A stretch of 64,000 bases of DNA, from NCBI RefSeq assembly GCF_013388255.1, contig NZ_CP058215.1:1922001-1986000 (forward strand). The letters are read 5' to 3'. Positions 56,127-64,000 of the stretch are shown piece after piece; the stretch's first letter is position 1; the number at the start of each line of letters is the position of its first letter. The notes below the pieces were generated by a model. It was not told the origin of the DNA. It ran no database searches and was given only the letters and a program-made list of their open reading frames with translations. A program made the translations under genes and the position numbers. This DNA is from Methanolobus zinderi (GTDB lineage: Archaea > Halobacteriota > Methanosarcinia > Methanosarcinales > Methanosarcinaceae).

Positions 56127-56897
56127 ATGGATGAAAATGAAAAAGATGATAAACTGGCTGTGCTGATCGATGCTGATAATGCCCAACCCTCCATAATAGA
56201 GGGACTTATGGATGAGATAGCAATCTACGGTATTGCCAGCGTCAGACGGATCTACGGTGACTGGACCACTCCAAACCTTACACCATGGAAGCATACCCTG
56301 CTTGAGCATTCTATTCAGCCGATACAGCAGTTTGCCTATACCACCGGCAAGAATGCAACGGACAGTGCACTTATAATCGATGCCATGGACCTGCTATACA
56401 CCGAGAAACTTGACGGTTTCTGTATCGTATCCAGCGATAGTGACTTTACCCGCCTGTCACAGAGGATTAGAGAAGCCGGCCTCACGGTCTATGGATTCGG
56501 GGAAAAGAAAACCCCTGTGGCCTTTATCGCAGCCTGTGACAAGTTCATCTATACCGAGAACCTGAGGAAGGAAGATGACGAGGTTGAAGATACCATATCC
56601 TCACCTACAGGCAAATGGAGCACCAATGAACTCAAGGGAGATTCAAGGCTTGTTAACCTTCTGAGAAATGCCGTGGAGGATTCGGCCAACGATGACGGCT
56701 GGGCCCTGCTGGCTGAAGTCGGAGGCAACCTCATCAAACGCAGTCCTGATTTTGATCCAAGGAACTACGGCTACAAGAAACTCGGAGATCTGGTGGAGGC
56801 AACCAACCTTTTCGAGATCGATAAGAAATCCCAGAACGGTTCCGGCAAGGGTGTTGTCATATACATACGGGACAGGAGGACCAGGGGCAGAAGATAG
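56127..56897 (+). CDS. NYN-domain protein with C-terminal LOTUS/OST-HTH domain
   Basis: 256 residues. The NYN (PIN-like nuclease) domain is residues 10-150, with acidic motifs AVLIDADNAQ, NATDSALIIDAMDLL and IVSSDSDFTRL, the expected metal ligands. A linker leads to a LOTUS/OST-HTH domain (LVNLLRNAVEDSANDDGWALLAEVGGNLIKRSPDFDPRNYGYKKLGDLVEAT), known to bind RNA or partner proteins. The likely role is RNA cleavage or surveillance. No neighbour gives a target. GGTG is upstream of ATG 56127. Upstream in-frame starts at 56106 and 56094 are possible. Confidence 0.88.
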   Translation: MDENEKDDKLAVLIDADNAQPSIIEGLMDEIAIYGIASVRRIYGDWTTPNLTPWKHTLLEHSIQPIQQFAYTTGKNATDSALIIDAMDLLYTEKLDGFCIVSSDSDFTRLSQRIREAGLTVYGFGEKKTPVAFIAACDKFIYTENLRKEDDEVEDTISSPTGKWSTNELKGDSRLVNLLRNAVEDSANDDGWALLAEVGGNLIKRSPDFDPRNYGYKKLGDLVEATNLFEIDKKSQNGSGKGVVIYIRDRRTRGRR

Positions 56898-57039
56898 GCA
56901 TATCTGTTCGGATCGGAAAATGTTTTTTTGCATATCACAAAAATAAATTACTATTAAATAATACTTTCACCCTGCATACAAAAGGGATATAAACCATTAT
57001 TGAAATCCGAGTGCTGAAAACAGCTTTTGAGGCACTTGA

Positions 57040-57213
57040 ATGAAAAAACGAACAGAAAAAAATAGTAAAGAAGCAAATAGTAAAGAAGCCCAGGAAATAA
57101 TAGACAGATACAGCCATTTATTAAAGACGAATAAAAGAAAAAACACCTCTGATCAGCAAAAGGTCAACGGATTGATATCCAGAATGTCCGGTGTTCTCAG
57201 CACATCACACTAA
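57040..57213 (+). CDS. small basic hypothetical protein (57 aa)
   Basis: 57 residues, Lys-rich, hydrophilic. An imperfect repeat at the N-terminus (NSKEANSKEAQEIIDRYSHLL) is followed by NKRKNTSDQQKVNGLISRMSG. No membrane segment or cysteine. GAGG lies eight bases before the ATG. No known family. Composition fits a nucleic acid-binding or adaptor peptide, but that is a guess. Confidence 0.5.
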   Translation: MKKRTEKNSKEANSKEAQEIIDRYSHLLKTNKRKNTSDQQKVNGLISRMSGVLSTSH

Positions 57214-57286
57214 AGATCAATACTCACAGGGAAAAAATGTGAAAACGGATCCTCAGACAGGAAGTTCCTTAATCCGATATTCTCTT

Positions 57287-59608
57287 CTAATCTTCCGAAG
57301 CTTCAGAGAATACCGAGTATTCGTATATCGGCAATCTTAGATGTACGGTGGTTCCTGCATCCTTTTCACTTTCGATCCATATATGTCCTTTATGTGCATC
57401 GACAATACTTTTGGAGATATACAATCCCAGGCCTGTTCCCCCATACCTGCGCCTGTTGGATGCATCTACCTGATAGAAACGCTGGAAGATCTCCGGAAGA
57501 AGGTCTTCAGGAATACCAATACCCGTATCAGTGATCCGTATATGGATGAAACCTTCTTCTCTTTCTTCCTTTACTTCAAATATTATCTTTCCCCCGGATC
57601 CGGTGAACTTGATCGCATTGTCCATGAGGTTTGTGAAGAGTATCGCCAGTTTTTCCCTGTCGGCCTTAACGGGAGGGATGTCAGCAGGTACTCGTTTCTC
57701 GAGAATTATGTCCTTTTTCTCTATCTGGAAGGTCATGTCATCCAGAACATTATTTATGATGTCAGTGATCCGGGTCTCCTCAAATCTGTACTCGACGGTG
57801 TCGGATTGCAGCATGCTGATATAGAGGAGTGAGTTGACCACGCGTATAAGTCTCTGGATATTACGCAGCACGACCTTGAGGGCATCCTTTTGCTTTTCGT
57901 TTACATTTCCGAGGGTTCCGTCGTAGATCAGGTTAGAATATCCTTTTATGGAAACGATAGGTGTGTTCAGCTCATGACTTATATTTGAAAGGAACTCGTC
58001 CTTCATTCTGTCAAGGGACTTTAGCTCTTCGTTGGCCACGGAGAGTTCATGAGCATACTGTTTCAGGGATTTCTCAGCTTTTTTGCGCTCGGTGATATCC
58101 CTTATTATCGCCATGTCCGCAGGCCGTCCTTCATGACTTATGGGCGAGACGTTGAGTTCGGTGGAGATCTTTTTTCCTTCACGGGAGAGAATAGATATCT
58201 CGTACTTGCGGGAAGTTGCAGGGTCCTTTTCCAGTCTCTTTCTGTATCTCTCAAGGACAAAGTCCCTGTGTTCGGGAGATATAAAGTCCAGAAATGGCCT
58301 TCCGTTTATCTCATCTCTGGAATAGCCTGTGAGCTGCTCAAATTTCGAGTTGGCGAATTTCAGAACCTGATCCTGGATAATGACAATCCCGTCATTGCTG
58401 TTCTCCACAAGGGAGGAGTACTTCTCCTCCGAGGCCTTCAGGGAATCATATGCTCTCTTGCGCTCGGTGATATCCTCGATTATCCCTATACCGCCAGGTA
58501 TGGAGCCGTCATTTGAGAGATTAGGGCTGTAATACGCCCTTATGGGTGTGACCTTATCCCCTGTGGTTGCTTTGTAGTTACCCTCATAATAGCCGGACTT
58601 CTTCTCAAAAACAGACTCAAAAGCCTCTTTCATCTTTTCGTCTCTAAGGGATGTCATCAGGTTGAACCCGATTATCTCTTCTTTCGGCAGTCCGAGTATT
58701 CTGATCAGGATGCTGTTACAATGTCGGACGATTCCCTCATTGTCAAAGTCGAATATCCCAAGGGGAGAGTTCTCAAATATCAGGCGGTATTTCTTTTCGG
58801 CTTCCAGCCGGGCCTTCTGGGACATCTTCAGCTCACTGATGTCGATGATTATACCCTGGTAGTAAGCAGGTTTGCCGCGCTCATCACGCAGGATAAGCGA
58901 GCGCTCACTTACCCAGTGAATATCCCCGGATCTTGAGAGTATCCTGTACTGCTGGGAGAAATGCCGGCTATCGTCCTGTTCAGCCCAGAACATCCGGAAC
59001 CTGATCATCTCCAGGTCATCAGGGCAAATCATGTCGGTATAGTTCATACCCCCTGAAGTGAGCTCCTCGGGCGTGTATCCGAACTGGCTGATGTTATCCG
59101 ACACATACTCCACCTTCCTCTCACGCCCCGCAAGCCAGAGAAATGCCACCACGGGACTGCTCCTGTAGATGCTTTCAAGTTCTTTCTCTGTCCTGAGGGA
59201 ATCGAGCATCTTTTTTTCACCGAGTTTCCTGCGTGTGACGTCCTCGACTGTGCCCACCATTCCGTCATAGTTTCCCTCCTCATCCAGCAGAGGTATGAGA
59301 ACACCGCTCAGATACGTGAGACTGCCATCCTTTGTTGTCATGGCAAGGGAATCATAAGGAGCCGGCCTGAGCGTTCTTTTCACACGGCAGAAGAGCTCAC
59401 AGAAGTGCTTCTGGTCGCGCATGCTCTGCTCTTTGATGTAGTCCAGGACATTGTTACCCATAACCGCATCCCCGGAGGCATTGAAGATGTCTTCCATCCC
59501 CCTGTTGAAGAAAACTATTCTCCCATCCCTGTCCGCAGCCCAGACTCCGGTCCATATACTATCCAGTATTCTCCTGTAGAACAGACTATCCTCATCTACC
59601 CCGGACAT
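57287..59608 (-). CDS. multi-PAS sensor histidine kinase
   Basis: 773 residues with no membrane segment, hence a cytoplasmic sensor. Four PAS domains start near residues 9, 145, 270 and 395 (FYRRILDSIWTGVWAADRDG; ELESIYRSSPVVAFLW; KYRLIFENSPLGIFDFDNEG; KYSSLVENSNDGIVII), each followed by a PAC-type segment. The HisKA box is FLSNISHELNTPIVSIKGYS, and the ATPase has LMDNAIKFT, DTGIGIPEDLLPEIF and GGTGLGLYIS. No response regulator is adjacent. Signal unknown: no heme or flavin ligand is evident. Confidence 0.92.
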   Translation of the reverse strand: MSGVDEDSLFYRRILDSIWTGVWAADRDGRIVFFNRGMEDIFNASGDAVMGNNVLDYIKEQSMRDQKHFCELFCRVKRTLRPAPYDSLAMTTKDGSLTYLSGVLIPLLDEEGNYDGMVGTVEDVTRRKLGEKKMLDSLRTEKELESIYRSSPVVAFLWLAGRERKVEYVSDNISQFGYTPEELTSGGMNYTDMICPDDLEMIRFRMFWAEQDDSRHFSQQYRILSRSGDIHWVSERSLILRDERGKPAYYQGIIIDISELKMSQKARLEAEKKYRLIFENSPLGIFDFDNEGIVRHCNSILIRILGLPKEEIIGFNLMTSLRDEKMKEAFESVFEKKSGYYEGNYKATTGDKVTPIRAYYSPNLSNDGSIPGGIGIIEDITERKRAYDSLKASEEKYSSLVENSNDGIVIIQDQVLKFANSKFEQLTGYSRDEINGRPFLDFISPEHRDFVLERYRKRLEKDPATSRKYEISILSREGKKISTELNVSPISHEGRPADMAIIRDITERKKAEKSLKQYAHELSVANEELKSLDRMKDEFLSNISHELNTPIVSIKGYSNLIYDGTLGNVNEKQKDALKVVLRNIQRLIRVVNSLLYISMLQSDTVEYRFEETRITDIINNVLDDMTFQIEKKDIILEKRVPADIPPVKADREKLAILFTNLMDNAIKFTGSGGKIIFEVKEEREEGFIHIRITDTGIGIPEDLLPEIFQRFYQVDASNRRRYGGTGLGLYISKSIVDAHKGHIWIESEKDAGTTVHLRLPIYEYSVFSEASED

Positions 59609-59809
59609 GAAAATCGATCCCTTCAGATCCTATATCCCGCAAATGACCCGCTACTCCCGAAAGCCGGCCGATTGCACAAATTATTGAATTCCTTATTTTG
59701 TATTGTGTTTGGTGGTGTAGTTATAGGTTTGGTCGACCTCCACCAATCCGAGTTTGAAAATTATCATTGAGATTAAACATTAAAGCAAAACATTCTGTAG
59801 TCACTTGTT

Positions 59810-61756
59810 CTACTGTAACTTACCATCACGTTCATGGAACCTCCTGACATGAGGCACCCTCAAATAAAAAACGCTCCCCGCACCAACCTCAGACTCAAAT
59901 TCGATGTCGCCACCCAGAAGCTGTGCAAGACCCTTTGATATGGACATACCAAGGCCCGTTCCTTCATACTGTTTTGAGGAACCGTCGTCCACCTGTTTGA
60001 AACGTCCGAATACGCAATCATACCTCTCTTCCGGGATGCCTATTCCCGTGTCCTTTACGTAGAACTGAATGGTATTATGATCCGGCATACTGTAGCCAAA
60101 TTCTACGATACCATCCTGTGTGAACTTCAACGCATTGCCGAGCAGGTTGGTAAGGATCTGGCGGATCATCTGTTTGTCTGAGTATATCAAGAAATTTTCG
60201 TCATCATGAGCCTGATTAAATATCAGGTCAACACCGGGTTTATTAATCTCAAACTGTGGCCTGAATACGGAATATAGCTCAAGAAGCATTTCATTGACAT
60301 CGAATTCCGTCTTCCGGACTGTGACCTTGCCTGCTTCTATGCTTGAGATGTCCAGTATATTGTTTATCAGGCCAAGCAACTGCTTTCCGCTTGTGTTAAT
60401 GACATCTGCGTAATGCAACTTCTTTTCTGTGGAAATGTTTGACAGTTTCATCATTTCTGAAAAACCCAGAATCCCGTTGAGAGGTGTACGCAGTTCGTGG
60501 CTTACATTAGCAATGAATACGGATTTCAGCCTGTCCGCTTCTTCTGCTTTCTCCTTTGCAGCAAGCAGTTGAGCCTGGGTGTCCTTGAGCCTATTTTGGT
60601 TAATCAGGAGGAAGGAAACCACAATGAGCAGGAAAACGATTACAATTGCAGTCACAAGTATCTCAGTCTTATACAACTCATACAGATTCGGAACGCGATT
60701 GATAATGATACTACCTTCCGGGAGTTCATCCTCGGATATTGAGAAACGCTCCAGTTGTTCCCAGTCGAACATGAAATCATGATACTTGCTGTCCTGTACC
60801 GGGATGCTGGCAGGGTCCTCACCATTGAGTAATCTTACGCCAAGCTCGCCTGCAAGTCTTCCGTCATTAAAAGCACTCGTCAGTTTGCCACCCACGATCC
60901 CTTTACCTAAATAGAAATCCCATGCAGAATAGACAGGCACCTTCGAACTTGATGTCACCATCTCAATGGATTCCATCATTGTCACCTCATTTCCCGCCCT
61001 GTCCCGATTAAAAAGGAGGAGAAATATAACCGTATCATTTGATACTGAAGCAACTCTTTCCTGCATCTGAGCTGCGGTCATGTCCTCAAGGTAATGGATA
61101 TCCAGAGTCCCGTTGTAAGGTTCAAAGGCCTGTTTTGTCTGCTCTGTAACTATCCGTGATGTGTGGGTATTGTGATCACTTATCACAAGCAGGTTCTTTG
61201 TATCAGGATGGAACTTCAGGATCAGATCAAGGGTTTCGGAAGGTTCTATGGATTCGATAACACCTGTCATATTGGGTCTTTTTTCAAGCCATGCGGGATC
61301 AAAGTCATTGGCTCCGCAGAAAACAACAGGAATGTCAGGCGGGAAGATCTCAAGTCCTGCCTCTGAAGTTAAGAAATCAATTGCATGATTGTCAGACACT
61401 ATTATCAGGTCAAATTGCTCAGGATCATCATACTTATGACTGTACACTTCAGAGAGACTGACGATATACTCGGGTTCGGGATGCCTTTTTGCATCCATAT
61501 ATTCAAAATATATATCAGCATCACGGTATTCGCTGTTATCCAGAACGTACATAACTCCCTTTGTGATATCGTTTGACCACTCGTATGTAGAATAATAGGA
61601 ATGAAGCACGAGTATCGTTGCCTTCTTATGCCCGGGATCAGACACTGATGTCACATTTGCAGAATCCTGAGCAGAAACAAAGCCGATTTCGCCAATTAGC
61701 AGACCAGTCAGGATGAATAGTAACAGAAAAGCCCGAACCGTTTTTGGTGATATCAT
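59810..61756 (-). CDS. membrane sensor histidine kinase with periplasmic-binding-protein-like sensor
   Basis: 648 residues. Signal peptide (1-29, ending FVSAQ), then an extracellular domain (about 45-345) resembling ABC-type substrate-binding proteins (ATILVLHSYYSTYEWSNDITKGVMYVL, VVFCGANDFDPAWL, FYLGKGIVGGKLTSAFNDGRLAGEL). A membrane helix at about 365-390 precedes HisKA FIANVSHELRTPLNGILGFSEM and an ATPase domain with LLGNALKFTQ, DTGIGIPEE and GTGLGMSISKGLAQLLGG. Probably senses a small extracellular ligand. No response regulator nearby, and 200 bases separate it from the other kinase. Confidence 0.92.
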   Translation of the reverse strand: MISPKTVRAFLLLFILTGLLIGEIGFVSAQDSANVTSVSDPGHKKATILVLHSYYSTYEWSNDITKGVMYVLDNSEYRDADIYFEYMDAKRHPEPEYIVSLSEVYSHKYDDPEQFDLIIVSDNHAIDFLTSEAGLEIFPPDIPVVFCGANDFDPAWLEKRPNMTGVIESIEPSETLDLILKFHPDTKNLLVISDHNTHTSRIVTEQTKQAFEPYNGTLDIHYLEDMTAAQMQERVASVSNDTVIFLLLFNRDRAGNEVTMMESIEMVTSSSKVPVYSAWDFYLGKGIVGGKLTSAFNDGRLAGELGVRLLNGEDPASIPVQDSKYHDFMFDWEQLERFSISEDELPEGSIIINRVPNLYELYKTEILVTAIVIVFLLIVVSFLLINQNRLKDTQAQLLAAKEKAEEADRLKSVFIANVSHELRTPLNGILGFSEMMKLSNISTEKKLHYADVINTSGKQLLGLINNILDISSIEAGKVTVRKTEFDVNEMLLELYSVFRPQFEINKPGVDLIFNQAHDDENFLIYSDKQMIRQILTNLLGNALKFTQDGIVEFGYSMPDHNTIQFYVKDTGIGIPEERYDCVFGRFKQVDDGSSKQYEGTGLGMSISKGLAQLLGGDIEFESEVGAGSVFYLRVPHVRRFHERDGKLQ

Positions 61757-61983
61757 ATGTGATCAGGAGTACTCTAAATCATAACGTTTTACAGTCAATA
61801 TACCCGGGCCTATATAGATTTTATTATATAATAAATAATAAAAAATTAATTTATTAATAATTGTAGTAAGAATTTACATAATAGACTCTAGAGTATTTTC
61901 TGAAAAAGCTAATTCTTCCTGCAGTAAAAGGTACTAACTAAGATTTTAACCTTCAAGTTATAAATCTAGACAGGGGAGTACAA

Positions 61984-62520
61984 ATGAGTAGTTCAAAATC
62001 CATACCCTGTATTTTTATCATAAGCTTTTTACTGATAGTTGCAGCTGGATGTACATCGACTGAGGATTCATCCATCTATGAAGAGGAAGAAGAGATAGTC
62101 GGAGAGATCGAAACAGGACTGACACCTCAGGAAGAGTACACAATATCCCGGGTTAATGAGGCAATCGATCTGATGAACGATAAAGGAGAGCAGGCGTTCC
62201 CGGAGTTCAGGGAGAACAATAGCGAATGGTTTCATGATGATTTTTACATATTCATCTGGAAAACTGACGGAACCCGCGTCGTCTATCCGCCTGACGTGAG
62301 CAGTGAAGGGGAGGACATGAGCGACCTTGAGGACTACAACGGCAAACCCATAGGGCAGCTCTTTATCGACACAGCACTGAGCGTGGAAGGTGAAGGATGG
62401 GTCGATTATTACTGGCCAAAGCCCGGTGAAAACGAGCCATCAATGAAACATACCTACATCAAAAGAACCTACATTGGAGATGAGGCATACCTTGTGGGAT
62501 CAGGTTACTACCCGGATTAG
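61984..62520 (+). CDS. lipoprotein with single Cache-like domain
   Basis: 178 residues. Signal peptide with lipobox VAAGC (Cys23), an acidic linker (SIYEEEEEIVGEIE), then a Cache-type domain: NEAIDLMNDKGEQAFPEFRE, FYIFIWKTDGTRVVYPPD, IGQLFIDTALSVEGEGWVDYYWPKPGE and AYLVGSGYY. Such domains bind small ligands, often for signalling. It is divergent from the membrane histidine kinase at 59810-61756 and could feed it (inference). GGGGAG lies upstream of the ATG. Confidence 0.85.
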   Translation: MSSSKSIPCIFIISFLLIVAAGCTSTEDSSIYEEEEEIVGEIETGLTPQEEYTISRVNEAIDLMNDKGEQAFPEFRENNSEWFHDDFYIFIWKTDGTRVVYPPDVSSEGEDMSDLEDYNGKPIGQLFIDTALSVEGEGWVDYYWPKPGENEPSMKHTYIKRTYIGDEAYLVGSGYYPD

Positions 62521-63025
62521 TGAGAGTTAGCAAATGTTCCGGAAACTTCAATAGTAGGATTATCCCTTTAAGCCAGTAAGGACAGCTACAATCCGGTTTT
62601 CAGCTGAATAAGAGACGGTATTTGTTATCTGACAGCAGATGAAATTCTGGCGATAGCTCCTTAATACCCTGATAAAAAATATTTTTTCTCTCTTGCAAAG
62701 GGCAAAGGTTCAAATCCTAGTGGTAGAATAAATGTTAGCTTGGTTAGTGCAGGAGCAAGTGAATCGGATGGGAGGGGCATTCGGTTGATATTTAATACTC
62801 TCTGAGCTTACCGCATACAGCTGCAAGGACAGGAACACACCGAATTAACGGGAGTTCGTTCCGTATTGAAAGAGTGTATAGCAGTAAATGTCCGGAGTCT
62901 CGCGGGGGTGCAGGTATAACGAGACTGAATATTGCAGTTGAAGACAGATTTGCTGAGTGCCTACTTTGTTCCGTAAGCCGGAGATATCATTTTAGTTGGA
63001 ATGCAATCCGGGAGGTTTCCAGCTA
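62521..63025 (+). other. gene-free, possibly structured stretch upstream of a small gene
   Basis: No credible coding frame is seen in 505 bases. The right half is less AT-rich than other gaps here and holds short inverted repeats: AGTCTCG / CGAGACT (62896-62902 and 62920-62926, 17-base loop) and ACGGGA / TTCCGT around a 5-base loop near 62853-62870. It could be a non-coding RNA, a long leader of the gene at 63026, or the decayed remains of a gene. Confidence 0.35.
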
Positions 63026-63220
63026 ATGTCCCGCTTTGTACTGCGACCTTTCGGACAGCAGAATCTGATTCAGGAAGAGATAATTGCCTGTAAATCCCCG
63101 TGTGTTTTCGTGACATCCTCGGGAAAGAAGATATTCATTCCTCCGCTTGAATCGCTGAAAAGAGAATATGAAAAAGATGCAGGAAAAAGGTTCAATGATC
63201 AAACCGATTCATCTGCATAA
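63026..63220 (+). CDS. hypothetical small protein (64 aa)
   Basis: 64 residues, starting MSRFVLRPFGQQNLIQEEIIACKSPCVFVTSSGKK and ending in a charged helix (PPLESLKREYEKDAGKRFNDQ). Two Cys in ACKSPC. GGGAGGT nine bases before ATG 63026 supports translation. No family recognised. The short beta-rich start followed by a helix is compatible with a small soluble domain. Confidence 0.55.
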   Translation: MSRFVLRPFGQQNLIQEEIIACKSPCVFVTSSGKKIFIPPLESLKREYEKDAGKRFNDQTDSSA

Positions 63221-63364
63221 TTACCGAATCCTGACAGATCGGTCATAATGTTTTAGCTTAATGATACGGCATGCCAGAACTGCTGGACAGAGCCGGTCAT
63301 TGCGACAATATTTGTGTATGGCGAGTGTGTCCGGCGAACAATGGAGTTATGTAGATATTATCGA

Positions 63365-63694
63365 TCAAGTCCGTAGTGAGTAGCCGGGATTCGAAGGGCT
63401 TTTAAATCCCTCCCCAGGTCCAAGAGTTTTTTCAAGTTCGTCAAGATGTTCCAGTAGCGGCATCATTTCATCCGCAATGACCTCTCCTATTGTTGTGAGT
63501 CCGTATCTTTCACCATTATCAGAAACAAGATAGTATTCCTGTAGCGTGTTCATATGGAAAAGCAATGTCTCTTCATCAGCGTTCATATCTCTTAGTAACA
63601 TTTCCAGGTCCCTTGGACCCTCCTTTAAGGCTAATAAGGAATCAAGCCTCATTTCGGACTCAAGCAATACATCCAGTAAAGATTCTTTTTTCAA
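63365..63694 (-). pseudogene. truncated FilR1-family winged-helix protein (N-terminal domain only)
   Basis: 109 residues from a TTG at 63694 preceded by GGAGGGG. The sequence SLLDVLLESEMRLDSLLALKEGPRDLEMLLRDMNADEETLLFHMNTLQEYYLV then YGLTTIGEVIADEM matches the winged-helix part of the FilR1 regulators at 22168 and 55090. It stops where the FilR1 sensor domain should begin, and no remnant is seen downstream. Either a decayed third copy or a stand-alone DNA-binding protein that could compete with the full-length paralogs. Confidence 0.6.
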
Positions 63695-63724
63695 GGTTTT
63701 TCCCCTCCAGTACCACAGAATCAA

Positions 63725-64000
63725 AAGATGTGTTCATCTTCTGACACATGACACAGGGAGTATACAGACCTATTACTACTTAATATTTATCTAGGTCGAT
63801 ATATATAATTTATTTATTTTCAGAGGAACAATATACTATAGATCAGTAAATATCGCTATACTATATCAATATTTAGATGAAACTGATATTTTTCAGAACA
63901 TAATAATACCAAAATACAATAGACTATAGATAAATAAATTTTTATTAGGCAGATATTCTTTTGTATTTACATAAATATAGATGCCAGGACAAATTACCCG
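63725..64000. other. AT-rich right-end intergenic region
   Basis: Very AT-rich with many TATA-like stretches (for example TATATATAAT near 63801). I see no gene, tRNA or clear repeat. It holds the promoter of the truncated FilR1 gene and probably that of a gene beyond the window. Confidence 0.5.

Noticed and set aside
62707-62717. tRNA T-arm-like GGTTCAAATCC
   Set aside because: No matching acceptor, D or anticodon arms can be built upstream, so it is not a tRNA. A chance match or a very short fragment.

Overview
The window is chromosomal DNA of a cytochrome-containing methanogenic archaeon of the Methanosarcinales, most likely a Methanolobus- or Methanococcoides-like methylotroph. The grounds are a complete A-type ATP synthase operon in the Methanosarcina gene order (ahaHIKECFABDG), the archaeal siroheme-dependent heme route (AhbA/B/D), a cytochrome c maturation CcmE with the archaeal CxxxY motif, a polyprenyl synthase fit for methanophenazine, methanofuran genes (mfnD-F-E), F420 genes (cofG-H-C), a geranylgeranyl reductase with its ferredoxin, archaeal EF-1beta, a PGF-CTERM surface protein and FilR1/DUF1724 regulators. 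Genus is inferred, not proven.

Layout. 1-6.3 kb (minus): tetrapyrrole/heme operon ahbD-ahbA-ahbB-sirC-like-hemA-hemB-hemL, with hemL running off the left edge. 6.5-9.1 kb (plus): a ccmD-like microgene, ccmE, a long-chain prenyl diphosphate synthase and an unassigned radical SAM protein. 9.3-17.8 kb (plus): the ATP synthase operon. 17.8-28 kb: mixed housekeeping genes (peroxiredoxin, FetAB-type transporter, lipoprotein, cupin, FilR1 regulator, Kef-type antiporter, MTH865 protein, winged-helix regulator, hemD, RGG/zinc protein). 28.2-34.4 kb: MscS channel, a kinase-like/HAD pair, two surface proteins and a helical hypothetical protein. 34.7-39.1 kb: a two-gene NAD-type formate dehydrogenase cluster ending beside tRNA-Ala(CGC). 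39.2-42.3 kb (minus): EF-1beta with a micro zinc-finger gene, then mfnD-F-E. 42.4-49.7 kb (plus): a membrane protein, grpE-dnaK-dnaJ, trkA-trkH. 49.7-54.0 kb (minus): lipid reductase plus ferredoxin, then cofG-H-C. 54.2-64 kb: a transglutaminase-like protein, a second FilR1 regulator with a disrupted start, a NYN-LOTUS protein, two sensor histidine kinases, a Cache lipoprotein, and a gene-poor right end with a truncated third FilR1 protein.

How it fits together. The left third supplies a membrane respiratory chain: heme for cytochromes, heme handling for cytochrome c, the prenyl chain for methanophenazine, and the ATP synthase that uses the resulting ion gradient. The cofactor genes further right supply methanofuran and F420. 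The least explained pieces are the radical SAM gene beside the prenyl synthase, the NAD-linked formate dehydrogenase in what looks like a methylotrophic methanogen, hairpins inside the ATP synthase operon, and a structured non-coding stretch near 62.7-63.0 kb. Two genes (55.1 kb and 33.5 kb) have 5' ends out of frame with their bodies, which may be real mutations or assembly errors.
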